From assembly GCA_011365025.1 (NCBI GenBank), contig RDOF01000002.1:62001-126000 (forward strand): a stretch of 64,000 bases of DNA. Direction: 5' to 3'. The position numbers and the translations under genes are program-made. Origin of the DNA: Candidatus Thorarchaeota archaeon. Lineage in GTDB: Archaea > Asgardarchaeota > Thorarchaeia > Thorarchaeales > Thorarchaeaceae. Below, in pieces: positions 7,890 through 16,526 of the stretch. How positions within the stretch are numbered: the first letter of the stretch is position 1; each line of letters starts with the position of its first letter. Below the pieces are notes generated by a model that saw only the letters and a list, made by a program, of their open reading frames with translations, was not told where the DNA came from and did no database searches.

Positions 7890-9596
7890 ATGTCGAAGAT
7901 GGTAGTATTGGCGGTTGTGTGTGTCATCCTATTCTCTTTAGGTGTTGCAGCACCTTCCTACTCACCATATCAATCGATTGAATTCCTGCCGCTATCTGAT
8001 GTAACTCAATACGTTGGTCACGATCCCCTCATCATAGTAAACAACACGGATTTCCAAAGCCAAGCTGTTTTGGAAGGTTGGTCCGGAAATGGGTCATACT
8101 ACTATCCCTACGTCATAGAGGGATACAGAATTATCACAGATTTGGACTGCATATCAATTTCAGATGTTTCAGTCTATTTCAAGATAGTTGACTGCAACTT
8201 AGCTGGGGATGTAGCAGAAACTGGAAAAGGAATCAGTCTTTGGAATGTCCAGAATGCTCAGATTGATCATTGCGTTCTCTCGTGGAAGGAATTCGGAATT
8301 GATGCCTCATATGGTAGCAATCTTACTGCATTGAATAATGACATCCACGATATGAATGATGCTGGTATCAAAACGGATCATGTAGACGAGTGTATCATTA
8401 CTGATAATGTGATTTATGACTGCGGACACGGAATAGACGCGAGCTACGGTCTGTGTTATGTTGTCACTTCTAACACGATTCATGGATGTAGTGATGATGC
8501 AGTGTTTCTCACTTCTGCAGAGAACTGCATACTGAATGGTAATGCAATTGTAAATAACTACCAATCTGGCGTGTCGATTACTGATATCGAGCTAGGAACC
8601 ATAACAGCAAATTCACTCCTCAACAATGGGTTGGGTGGAAACTCGCAATATGCTAAGGGCATGTACATACGAGACTCTCAATTCATTACAGTCAAATCCA
8701 ACAATATTAGTCAGAACTACAAAGAGGGCATCTATTTGCGCCATAGCCCAAATTGTACCATTTACAATAACACCCTAGATTGCAATGGCTATGGAATCTT
8801 GGCGAGTTATTCCTCAGATTCCTTGATATCATTGAATACGATCACGCATACAGAGAGCCTTGGCATGATGGTGGACACCTCCAATGATGTTGTGGTGAGA
8901 AACAATATCATACTCTGTAGTGGAATGCACGAATATGAGGTTGAATCTGGACTGTATCTTGTTTATGCACAAGAATGCAAAGTATATGGTAACAAGCTCT
9001 ATGATAGCAGCGATTATGGCATCGAGTTATCAGATTGTAGTTCCTGTCTTATATATCAAAACGAAATAGGTTGGAATCTGGGTGGCAATTCGCATGAGTG
9101 GGATTCACATTCAACTAACCTTTGGTACTATCCGGTGTTGGAAGAAGGCAACTTCTGGTCGGACTACAATGGGACAGGCGAATACACAATTGGAGGAAAT
9201 GAAGGAAGCATTGACCTCTTCCCACATCTGCTCCTCCAAGTTAACGATGCAGCAGACTTCACGGCTGAAACATTCACAGAAAACATGTCCATAACTTGGA
9301 CAGTCTATGCTCTCCATCCTGGAACATATCAGATTATTTACAGACATGAAATCGTGGCTTCTGGGACTTGGAACGGAAACACCATAACGTACTTTGCCAG
9401 CAATCTTGGAAGTGGCCTAAACAACTTCACAATCTTGGTTTGTGATAGCTGGGGTCACGAGGTATCTGATTCCGTAGTCATTAGGAATCCGTTCTCACCA
9501 GATGACTTGCTTCTTTTTCAGGTTCTATTGATTTCCTCAGCGGGAGTTCTTGGCGTAGGCTTTACAATCTGGATCTTGCAGCGAAAAAGGGCATGA
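7890..9596 (+). CDS. Right-handed parallel beta-helix (NosD/PbH1-like) surface protein
   Basis: The protein has 568 residues from ATG 7890, preceded by GGTGA at 7878-7882. An N-terminal signal peptide (VVLAVVCVILFSLGVAA) precedes many parallel beta-helix turns (repeating N-x-I-x-x-N patterns such as SNTIHGCSDD, NNISQNYKEGIYL, NNTLDCNGYGIL, NTITHTESLG). An Ig-like segment and a C-terminal transmembrane helix with an RKRA tail follow. NosD/CASH repeats bind or process sugars at the cell surface; this one is probably a glycan-binding adhesin or lyase-like protein. It stands alone between photolyase and a PPOX gene. Confidence 0.8.
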   Translation: MSKMVVLAVVCVILFSLGVAAPSYSPYQSIEFLPLSDVTQYVGHDPLIIVNNTDFQSQAVLEGWSGNGSYYYPYVIEGYRIITDLDCISISDVSVYFKIVDCNLAGDVAETGKGISLWNVQNAQIDHCVLSWKEFGIDASYGSNLTALNNDIHDMNDAGIKTDHVDECIITDNVIYDCGHGIDASYGLCYVVTSNTIHGCSDDAVFLTSAENCILNGNAIVNNYQSGVSITDIELGTITANSLLNNGLGGNSQYAKGMYIRDSQFITVKSNNISQNYKEGIYLRHSPNCTIYNNTLDCNGYGILASYSSDSLISLNTITHTESLGMMVDTSNDVVVRNNIILCSGMHEYEVESGLYLVYAQECKVYGNKLYDSSDYGIELSDCSSCLIYQNEIGWNLGGNSHEWDSHSTNLWYYPVLEEGNFWSDYNGTGEYTIGGNEGSIDLFPHLLLQVNDAADFTAETFTENMSITWTVYALHPGTYQIIYRHEIVASGTWNGNTITYFASNLGSGLNNFTILVCDSWGHEVSDSVVIRNPFSPDDLLLFQVLLISSAGVLGVGFTIWILQRKRA

Positions 9597-9685
9597 ATAG
9601 CCTCCAGCGTGAATTCAAAACAAACCAGAGAAACGGCCTTATTGGAGTTCGTACATATGAACGCAAGTAATTGGGAGTTTCTGAA

Positions 9686-10174
9686 ATGAGCGATGAAAAT
9701 CTGCCCACACAAGAGAAACGCTGGCGCCGACTAGAGGAATTGCCTCCAGATGTCTTTAATACATGGACGAAGAAAGGTGGGAAACTAAACCCAAGTTCCG
9801 TTGTAGCTACAGTCGATGAAGATGGCTCTCCAAGAACTGCTCCCTTTGGAAGCCTACGAGCAATTAATCCGAAACTTCTCAGGTTTTTGGTTCACCGTTA
9901 CCACGATACCCTGGCTAATTGCCTAAGAGACCCACGAGTTATGGTTGCCTTGATTTCGGTTCCAAATATCGCTGTGAGCGTTCGGGGTCGTGCAAGAGTA
10001 GTTCAGAATCCATGGCCGCCTGATGAACGATACGCACTGATTGAGATTGATGTCGAAGAGGTGAAGAATGATATGCCTGTACGCATCGACATTCACACCG
10101 ACATCTCGATTGTGCCGGATGGGCCATTCCAGGACTGGTGGGAATCCGTCTGGAAACATCTTGATGAGAAGTAA
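9686..10174 (+). CDS. Pyridoxamine 5'-phosphate oxidase-fold (split-barrel flavin) protein
   Basis: A 162-residue protein with the split beta-barrel of PPOX-type flavoproteins: SSVVATVDEDGSPRTAPFGSLRAI, then LLRFLVHRYHDTLANCLRDPRVMVALISV and SVRGRARVV. Related proteins bind FMN or F420 and reduce diverse substrates; the substrate is not predictable here. ATG 9686 is preferred over TTG 9671, with GGAG about 10 bases upstream. It is a single gene before the M1 peptidase. Confidence 0.75.
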   Translation: MSDENLPTQEKRWRRLEELPPDVFNTWTKKGGKLNPSSVVATVDEDGSPRTAPFGSLRAINPKLLRFLVHRYHDTLANCLRDPRVMVALISVPNIAVSVRGRARVVQNPWPPDERYALIEIDVEEVKNDMPVRIDIHTDISIVPDGPFQDWWESVWKHLDEK

Positions 10175-10324
10175 TTGCTTGCAGAGCATTTGAAAGCATC
10201 AAATGAATCATCCGTTCGTTTTCCGCAAGCGTCTTTCCCAAGATTATTAATGTGATTGAATTCCAGTGAGAGGTGTCTTGCTCGTAAATACTGAGAGAAC
10301 AAATGAAGTAGAGGAGGCAAATCT

Positions 10325-12940
10325 GTGACCGATTTCCATGATTATCTTGAGAGCCTAATGCGAACTGGTATTCGTGAGGCAGAAAGTGCTCTAATGGAAG
10401 ACCGAGAGGAATTCACTTTTCCCACGGCTAAACCTCAATGGGCTCCGCCTCGGAATTATGACATTGAACACCTGCTAATGGACTGGAAAATGCATCTGCA
10501 ATATGAAAGAGTTGATGCAGTTGCGAAGATTGCAATCAAGTCCATTGTCCCAGATTTGAGCGATGTTCTCCTGCATTCTGTAGAGCTAAACATCAAGGAA
10601 GTCCTTGATAGTAAAAAGAAGAAGCTGAATTGGGAGAATCGGTCTGAAGATGAAGCGATTATCATCCACCTTCTGGAACCCTTGAAGAGAGGAGAAACAA
10701 CAGAGCTGGAAATTGCTTACGCCATTGACAAGCCAAGGGCAGGGCTTTACTTTACCAAGCCTACACCTGAGTTCCCAGAAGTAGAAATTAGCGCATGGAC
10801 ACAGCTACAGGACGACTATGCCAGATACGTCGTCCCAATATATGACAATCCAAGTCACAAGTTCTCAGTGGAAACTATCGTAACGGTTCCGAAGGGACAC
10901 TATGCTATGGGCTGCGGGTTCTTGAAAGCCAGAACTGAGAATGATGATGGGACTGAAACCTTCCATTGGTTGAATGAGGAACCAATGCCAGCATACATTA
11001 TCACTGTTGCCGTGTCGGAGTACATTGAATACAAGGAGGACTTGGATGGACTAGATGTGAGCTACTACGCTCACAAGAAATGGGACAGAGAGACGGTCTA
11101 CAGGTCCTTTGGGAAGACCCCTGCGATGATCAAGTTCTTCGCAGAGAAACTGGGTGTCGAATATCCTTGGGCTAAATATGCCCAAGTCACTGCGGCTAAC
11201 TTCATCTTTGGGGGAATGGAGAATGTCAGTGCGACCACACAGACTGATGCCACACTCCATGATGAGAAGGCTCATCGTGATTTCGATTCAGATGGACTTG
11301 TTTCTCATGAGCTTGCCCATATGTGGGGTGGGGACCTAGTGACCTGCCGTACATGGAGCCATGGCTGGCTGAACGAGGGGTGGGCCACTCAGATGCAAAA
11401 TGAGTGGAAGCGTCATGATAAGGGGTTTGACGAATATCTCTATGAGCAGTATGAAAAACAGCAGTCGTACTTTGACGAGGACAAGACAAATTACCGTCGC
11501 CCAATCGTCAAGAACGAGTGGGAACGCGGAGGCGATGTCTTCGACAGACACCTCTATCCCGGAGGCGCCTGGAGATATTACATGCTTAAGCATCTCGTAG
11601 GTGAAGACAGATGGTGGGAAATTCTCGGAGAATGGCTTCGACGGTTTTCATTCAAGTCCGCCTACACCCATGACTTGGAAGCTCTCTTCACCGAGATGAC
11701 TGGCGAAGATTACGGATGGTTCTTTGAACAGTGGCTATACAAAGCAGGTTATCCAGAATGCAAAATCGAGGTGTCGCATGACAATAAGCTAGGTCACGTT
11801 CTGGTGAAAATCGAGCAGACTCAGACGCATGATGATGGCATGACTCCTGAGGTGTTTCGTTTTCCACTTACTGTCGAGCTAGTGGATGACCAAGATATCC
11901 GAACTAGGTACACAGTTAATGTGACAGAGCGTATACACTCTTTCTACTATCCTGTAAGCAAAAAGCCGAAACAAGTCATAATCGATCCTGATTATGCTGT
12001 CCTCATTGATTCCAAAATCGAGAAGCCCGAGTCAATGTGGATAGAACAGCTGCAACATGGCGAAAATGTGATTCAACGATTGAAGTCAGCTCACGCCCTA
12101 TCCAAGAAGATCACTCCAAAGGGGCTTGAGACCCTTGGAACTGCTCTATTAAGCGAGAATTTCTGGGGCGTCCAGGCTGAGATTGCTAAGGCGTTGGGCT
12201 CTCTAAAGACGGATTCAGCTTTAGACTATCTCTTGAAGGGAGTGACTCTCACCAATACAAAGGCGAGAACGGCAGTTGCACGCGCTCTTGGGCAGTTCTA
12301 CAAGAACAATCGTGCCTTCGAGGCATTGAAGAGCCTGCTAGAGGACAAGGAGAGCTATTTTGTGGCATCTGCCGCAGCAGTGTCCATCGGAAAAACTCAA
12401 CATGACAATGCCTTTGAAGTATTGAGCAAGGGCATCAAGACAGCACAACCCAGCTGGCAGCGAATTGTGCAGCAAGGATACCTCAACGGACTCATGGAAA
12501 CCGAGTGCGAAGAAGTCATTGATATTGCAAAGCAGTTTATGAATCCTGGCGCTCCTGACGAATTGCGCCGCATAGTGCCTAGTGTCCTAGCGCGGCTTGG
12601 AAAGCGATACAAGAAGGAGCGGCCTGAAGTAAAGTCTGACATTGAAAAGCTACTGCTTGACAAATCATTTCGAGTCAGGATCATGGCACTGATTGCGGTG
12701 AAGAGCTATGAAGATGCCTCACTAATCTCGGTTCTATCAAAGGTTGCTGAGAGTGAAGCAGAAGGCAGACCTGTCCGGTACGCTAGAGAGGCAATCCGCG
12801 CTCTAGGAATGAAGAAGGAGCCTAAAGAGCTGGCTTCCCTGAAGAAATCAGTGGAGGAGTTGCAGCAGGAAAGCCGTGAGCTCAAAGACAAGCTCGCCAA
12901 GATTGAGTTTCTTCTAAAGAATCAAGAAAATGAATCTTGA
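10325..12940 (+). CDS. M1-family zinc aminopeptidase with C-terminal HEAT repeats and coiled coil
   Basis: An 871-residue protein. Residues about 45-230 form the M1 beta-sandwich domain. The exopeptidase motif GGMENVSATTQ is near 297, the zinc site HELAH near 328 and the third ligand region WLNEGWATQ near 350. Residues about 570-820 form HEAT-like helical repeats (LLSENFWGVQAEIAKALGSL; SYFVASAAAVSIGKTQHDNA), and 840-865 form a charged coiled coil. It removes N-terminal amino acids from peptides. No signal peptide is seen, so it is cytosolic. GTG 10325 follows a strong GAGGAGG. The HEAT region plus coiled coil is longer than in typical M1 enzymes and may mediate assembly or partner binding. 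Confidence 0.9.
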   Translation: MTDFHDYLESLMRTGIREAESALMEDREEFTFPTAKPQWAPPRNYDIEHLLMDWKMHLQYERVDAVAKIAIKSIVPDLSDVLLHSVELNIKEVLDSKKKKLNWENRSEDEAIIIHLLEPLKRGETTELEIAYAIDKPRAGLYFTKPTPEFPEVEISAWTQLQDDYARYVVPIYDNPSHKFSVETIVTVPKGHYAMGCGFLKARTENDDGTETFHWLNEEPMPAYIITVAVSEYIEYKEDLDGLDVSYYAHKKWDRETVYRSFGKTPAMIKFFAEKLGVEYPWAKYAQVTAANFIFGGMENVSATTQTDATLHDEKAHRDFDSDGLVSHELAHMWGGDLVTCRTWSHGWLNEGWATQMQNEWKRHDKGFDEYLYEQYEKQQSYFDEDKTNYRRPIVKNEWERGGDVFDRHLYPGGAWRYYMLKHLVGEDRWWEILGEWLRRFSFKSAYTHDLEALFTEMTGEDYGWFFEQWLYKAGYPECKIEVSHDNKLGHVLVKIEQTQTHDDGMTPEVFRFPLTVELVDDQDIRTRYTVNVTERIHSFYYPVSKKPKQVIIDPDYAVLIDSKIEKPESMWIEQLQHGENVIQRLKSAHALSKKITPKGLETLGTALLSENFWGVQAEIAKALGSLKTDSALDYLLKGVTLTNTKARTAVARALGQFYKNNRAFEALKSLLEDKESYFVASAAAVSIGKTQHDNAFEVLSKGIKTAQPSWQRIVQQGYLNGLMETECEEVIDIAKQFMNPGAPDELRRIVPSVLARLGKRYKKERPEVKSDIEKLLLDKSFRVRIMALIAVKSYEDASLISVLSKVAESEAEGRPVRYAREAIRALGMKKEPKELASLKKSVEELQQESRELKDKLAKIEFLLKNQENES

Positions 12941-13022
12941 AACGGCTGGGAGGATGTCTTCGGGTCTTCAGAGCCCCAAGTGCAACCCATAGGAGTTTCG
13001 TTGAATTGCTCAAAGAACTCCG

Positions 13023-14282
13023 CTACGTTCCTTCAGCATAGGCCTTTGCATAAGCCTCCTGTTCAGGCGTCCATTTGTCTATCTTTATTCCCATGGTTTC
13101 TAATTTCGCTGCGGCAGTCTGCTGGTCAAGCTCCTTTGGAAACTCGTACACTGCTGGCTTGAGGTCCTTGCCATGCTTGGTCATCCAAATCATGGCGTTG
13201 AGTTGCGAGGCAAATGATAGGTCCATGACTTCGCTCGGATGGCCTTCGGCAGCTGTTAAGTTCACCAATCTGCCTTCACCGAGTAGGTAGAGCCGTCGGC
13301 CGTTTTTCAATTCATACTCGTCCAGTGCGTGCCGAACTCTCCTCTTCGGACCCTTGCTAAGGGCAATCAACTCGGGCTCGTTGACTTCAACGTTGTAATG
13401 ACCTGCGTTGCCAAACATAGCACCATCTTTCATAACCTCGAAGTGCTTACCTCTGATAACGTCCTTCATACCGGTTGCAGTGAGGAACAAATCTCCCTCA
13501 GGAGCAGCCTGATCCATAGGCATCACTCTGAAACCATCCATTCTCGCTTGCAGCCCGCGTACCGGATCGACTTCAGTAACGATGACATTCGCGCCCAAGC
13601 CTCTTGCTCGCTCCGCCATTCCTCTTCCGCAGTAGCCATAGCCGCCAATCACAACAGTCTTTCCGGCAATCAGGATTGCTGATGCTCTCATCACTCCATC
13701 AAACACACTCTGCCCAGTCCCATATACGTTGTCGAAGAGGTGCTTGGTATCAGCATCGTTCACAGCCATGATTGGATACTTCAGGGCGCCGTCCTCTGCC
13801 ATTGCTCGAACACGAATCACGCCAGTAGTAGTCTCCTCTGAGCCGCCGTAGAGGTTCGGAATGAGCTCTTGGTGCTTATTATGAAGGGTGAAAATCAAAT
13901 CTGCGCCATCATCCAGCGTTAGCATTGGCTCAGTCTTGAGAGTCTGTTCAATACACCAATAGTACTCCTCCTTATCCAGATTATGCCACGCGAATATTGG
14001 CACATCATTCGCAGCCAACCCTGCTGCCACCTTATCGTTTGTGGAGAGAGGATTGCATCCGGACCATGCTACATCTGCACCCGCCGCCCTGAGTGTTTCA
14101 ACCAGAACAGCTGTTTCCTTTGTGACATGTAGACAACCCGCGATGCTCATTCCCTTCAAGGGTTTGCTCTCAGAGTATTTCTTTCTCAGATGCATCAGTA
14201 CCGGCATATGTTTCTCCGCGTACTCGATTAGCATCCTTCCTTCTTCTGCAAGACCAATGTCCTTTACCTTGTAATCAGTCAT
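13023..14282 (-). CDS. ahcY: Adenosylhomocysteinase (S-adenosyl-L-homocysteine hydrolase)
   Basis: A 419-residue SAH hydrolase. The N-terminal substrate domain includes AGCLHVTKETAVLVETL and SGCNPLSTNDKVAAGL. The Rossmann NAD domain shows GKTVVIGGYGYCGRGMAERARGLGA, and the C-terminal closing helix is present. It converts S-adenosylhomocysteine to adenosine and homocysteine, relieving product inhibition of methyltransferases. Length fits the archaeal/bacterial class without the plant-type insertion. It is divergent from an Lrp-like regulator over an 86-bp intergenic region, suggesting control by that protein, possibly with methionine or SAM-cycle metabolites as signals. Confidence 0.95.
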   Translation of the reverse strand: MTDYKVKDIGLAEEGRMLIEYAEKHMPVLMHLRKKYSESKPLKGMSIAGCLHVTKETAVLVETLRAAGADVAWSGCNPLSTNDKVAAGLAANDVPIFAWHNLDKEEYYWCIEQTLKTEPMLTLDDGADLIFTLHNKHQELIPNLYGGSEETTTGVIRVRAMAEDGALKYPIMAVNDADTKHLFDNVYGTGQSVFDGVMRASAILIAGKTVVIGGYGYCGRGMAERARGLGANVIVTEVDPVRGLQARMDGFRVMPMDQAAPEGDLFLTATGMKDVIRGKHFEVMKDGAMFGNAGHYNVEVNEPELIALSKGPKRRVRHALDEYELKNGRRLYLLGEGRLVNLTAAEGHPSEVMDLSFASQLNAMIWMTKHGKDLKPAVYEFPKELDQQTAAAKLETMGIKIDKWTPEQEAYAKAYAEGT

Positions 14283-14329
14283 TGTAATCCCACTGTTTCC
14301 AAGAGCGTTAAACTTATGAATGCTACATC

Positions 14330-14357
14330 ACAATTTGGAATCAAACGTTACAATTTG
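14330..14357. promoter_or_regulatory. Direct repeat in ahcY / Lrp-like divergent promoter, candidate operator
   Basis: ACAATTTG occurs at 14330-14337 and again at 14350-14357, exactly 20 bases apart (two helical turns), within the 86-bp region between the divergent genes. Tandem sites on one face of DNA suit an Lrp-like oligomer. The plus-strand gene starts only 12 bases later, so binding would block its transcription. Confidence 0.35.
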
Positions 14358-14368
14358 AAGTTGATAAA

Positions 14369-15310
14369 ATGCAATCAATTACTGAAACCCAGAGAGAACT
14401 GCTGAGATTGCTTGTGAAGAATTCGCGGTGGGGACCTACAATTCTCTCCAGCTTAATGGGAAAAAGTCGAAACTGGATATCCCGTTCTATCCGTCGCTTG
14501 GTTGAGGGCGGGTTCATTCGAGCCTATACAGCGGTCATTGACCTTGCCCAAGTCTATGGGGTTGGGAGCACCGTGCTCTTCTTGAGAAGCAATCCTAGAG
14601 AGAAGAATGTGAGTAATCGTCTGCTTCAGATGCCTGAATTGATGTCGCTTGATGGAATATCCGGGGAGCATTCACTGATAGGACACTTCCGCAAGATAAG
14701 CCAGAAATCCTTTGAAGATCTTCTTGATCGCGTTGACCACATTGTTGCCCGAACTCTCGAGCCAAAGTACAAACTAGTTCAGGTTCTTACAACATACAAA
14801 AGCTGTGGCTCCAGGATTGACACAGAGGCGTCACATGGCAAGCCTCTATCTGCAAAGGATCTGGAGCTCCTTAGTGTTCTTGCAAAGTATGCACCAACCT
14901 CAGAGAATCCGTTTCCTCTCTCGCAGGCACAGATCGGAAAGAAGATGAGGCCGTCGTTGAGCCAGCCTGCTGTATCCAAAGCAATCACACGATTGGAACT
15001 ACAAAAGGCAATCGTGGGATATTCTGTTGACACCGATTTCTCCCTAATTGGGCTTCCAATCAAGTTCTTTCTGCAGGTGAAAGTCAAGCCGGGAACAGCA
15101 GCCATTGCGGCAAAGCAGATGGTGGAAATCGATGAGGTATGGGATTTGCATCGAACCAGTGAAGACTATAGCCTCTTTGCAACCGTTCGTACGAAAAACG
15201 TTGAGAGCTACAACAAATTTCTACGAGATCTTTTTGCCAACGAAGACATAATTGACACACAGTCGACTATCTCGTTTGAAGAATGGTACGTTCCGCCAAG
15301 AATGAAATAG
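14369..15310 (+). CDS. Tandem-duplicated Lrp/AsnC-like transcriptional regulator
   Basis: The 313-residue protein looks like two Lrp-type units fused head to tail. Unit 1 has a helix-turn-helix at about 5-50 (TETQRELLRLLVKNSRWGPT) and an effector-like beta domain to about 150. Unit 2 begins near 158 (LSAKDLELLSVLAKYAP; SQPAVSKAITRLELQKAI) and again ends in a RAM-like domain. One chain would carry two DNA-binding heads, a pseudo-dimer. The start ATG 14369 has no strong ribosome-binding site, so the transcript may be leaderless. Its position next to ahcY suggests control of that gene and of itself. Confidence 0.75.
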   Translation: MQSITETQRELLRLLVKNSRWGPTILSSLMGKSRNWISRSIRRLVEGGFIRAYTAVIDLAQVYGVGSTVLFLRSNPREKNVSNRLLQMPELMSLDGISGEHSLIGHFRKISQKSFEDLLDRVDHIVARTLEPKYKLVQVLTTYKSCGSRIDTEASHGKPLSAKDLELLSVLAKYAPTSENPFPLSQAQIGKKMRPSLSQPAVSKAITRLELQKAIVGYSVDTDFSLIGLPIKFFLQVKVKPGTAAIAAKQMVEIDEVWDLHRTSEDYSLFATVRTKNVESYNKFLRDLFANEDIIDTQSTISFEEWYVPPRMK

Positions 15311-15322
15311 TGAAATAGGATC

Positions 15323-15913
15323 CTATGAGGGAATGCCTTCTCCTGGATCGACATTTCCAATCCAAAGGCGTTTCCACATTCCACTTCCAAAGTTCACGGC
15401 CAGTATGATGCTTCCAAGGACAACCATTACTGCGGTAAATAGCGCATTCGCTATGGTGAAACCCAGAGCAATATTGCCTCCTTCCGCAAAGAACGAAACC
15501 ACGGAACCTACAATAACCCCTGGATTTACCCAAGGCCAGAGGATTGGATTGTAGGGATGCATCGGAATGTCAACGAGAACGTGAAAGAGTGCACCTATCA
15601 TGCAGGACAAAATCAGCATCGGAGTAACCTTGCAGGCTTCCTTTACTTCGTTGTATTCCAAGCGGAAGAAGAATGAGATGATTGGAGGATAGAGGAGCCT
15701 TGTCACTATGACTGCAAGAGCTGTTCCTACGGTCAGCACTCCAATGAGGCTGTGGAGGAGGAGATGATCATAAACACCTGGAAAGCAAATCCACATCAGT
15801 GGTACTTCTATGTCCGGAATGACTGAACCCACAAGAAGTCCGGGAAGCCGCAGTTTCTTATTTGGCTTTGAAAGCAAGTAGCCTACAGGATAGTGGAAAG
15901 GCGTTAGTGGCAT
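15323..15913 (-). CDS. DUF4184 family membrane protein
   Basis: A 196-residue integral membrane protein starting MPLTPFHYPVGYLLSK, the usual opening of DUF4184 proteins, with PGLLVGSVIPDIEVPLMW and HSLIGVLTV. About five hydrophobic helices follow. His and Asp residues in the first half resemble metal-dependent membrane hydrolases, but the function is unknown. ATG 15913 is chosen because GAGGAAGG lies just upstream; the longer frame to 16003 would overlap the divergent gene. It converges on the Lrp-like gene, with 12 bases between stops. Confidence 0.7.
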   Translation of the reverse strand: MPLTPFHYPVGYLLSKPNKKLRLPGLLVGSVIPDIEVPLMWICFPGVYDHLLLHSLIGVLTVGTALAVIVTRLLYPPIISFFFRLEYNEVKEACKVTPMLILSCMIGALFHVLVDIPMHPYNPILWPWVNPGVIVGSVVSFFAEGGNIALGFTIANALFTAVMVVLGSIILAVNFGSGMWKRLWIGNVDPGEGIPS

Positions 15914-16006
15914 TGCTGTCCTTCCTCGTTTGCCCCCAAACTGGCCAGAGTTCCTTTTCAACATGTTTAAGGACAAGGGATTGTACGCTCTTTCAAGGTG
16001 CACCTA

Positions 16007-16519
16007 ATGGGCCTGCATGAGTTTGAAGGGAAATTTCCGGAAGTCGATGAGAATGCATACGTATCTCCACGTGCTTCACTGATAGGTGACATAGAGATTG
16101 GAGCTGATAGCAGCATATGGGAATTTGCTGTCCTTCGAGCCGATATGAACTTCATTCGCATTGGAAAAGGGACCTCAATTCAGGACAATTGCTCCGTCCA
16201 TGTGACGTACATGAATCCAACTGTCATTGGTGATTACGTTACTTGCGGCCACAACTGCGTGGTTCATGCATGCGAGATAGGGGACCGCTCCGTTGTCGGG
16301 ATGGGTGCTGTGGTTTTAACAGGTGCAAAAGTTGGTAAGGACTGTGTTATCGGGGCCGGGTCTGTGGTTACTGAGAACAGTGTCATTCCGGATAATAGCC
16401 TAGTGCTAGGTATTCCTGGGAAGGTTGTGAAGGAGGTCTCGGAAGGGATGAAAGAAGCTTTCAGGATAGGCACAGACATCTACATTGAGCTCGGACGAAA
16501 ACACAAAGAGTCAATATGA
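16007..16519 (+). CDS. Gamma-carbonic-anhydrase-like left-handed beta-helix protein
   Basis: A 170-residue hexapeptide-repeat (LbH) protein of the gamma-CA/YrdA type: repeats such as ISLIGDIEIGADSSIW-like turns, IGKGTSIQDNCSVHV, VIGDYVTCGHNCVVHACEIGD and VGMGAVVLTGAKVG, then a C-terminal helix. The three zinc histidines of the family are present (VHV and GHNCVVH). Members form trimers and hydrate CO2 or bind CoA esters. The acidic loop of the methanogen enzyme Cam is absent, as in CamH/YrdA. ATG 16007 follows AAGGTG at 15995-16000. It may help supply bicarbonate/CO2, but activity is uncertain. Confidence 0.8.
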   Translation: MGLHEFEGKFPEVDENAYVSPRASLIGDIEIGADSSIWEFAVLRADMNFIRIGKGTSIQDNCSVHVTYMNPTVIGDYVTCGHNCVVHACEIGDRSVVGMGAVVLTGAKVGKDCVIGAGSVVTENSVIPDNSLVLGIPGKVVKEVSEGMKEAFRIGTDIYIELGRKHKESI

Positions 16520-16526
16520 TCTGCTT

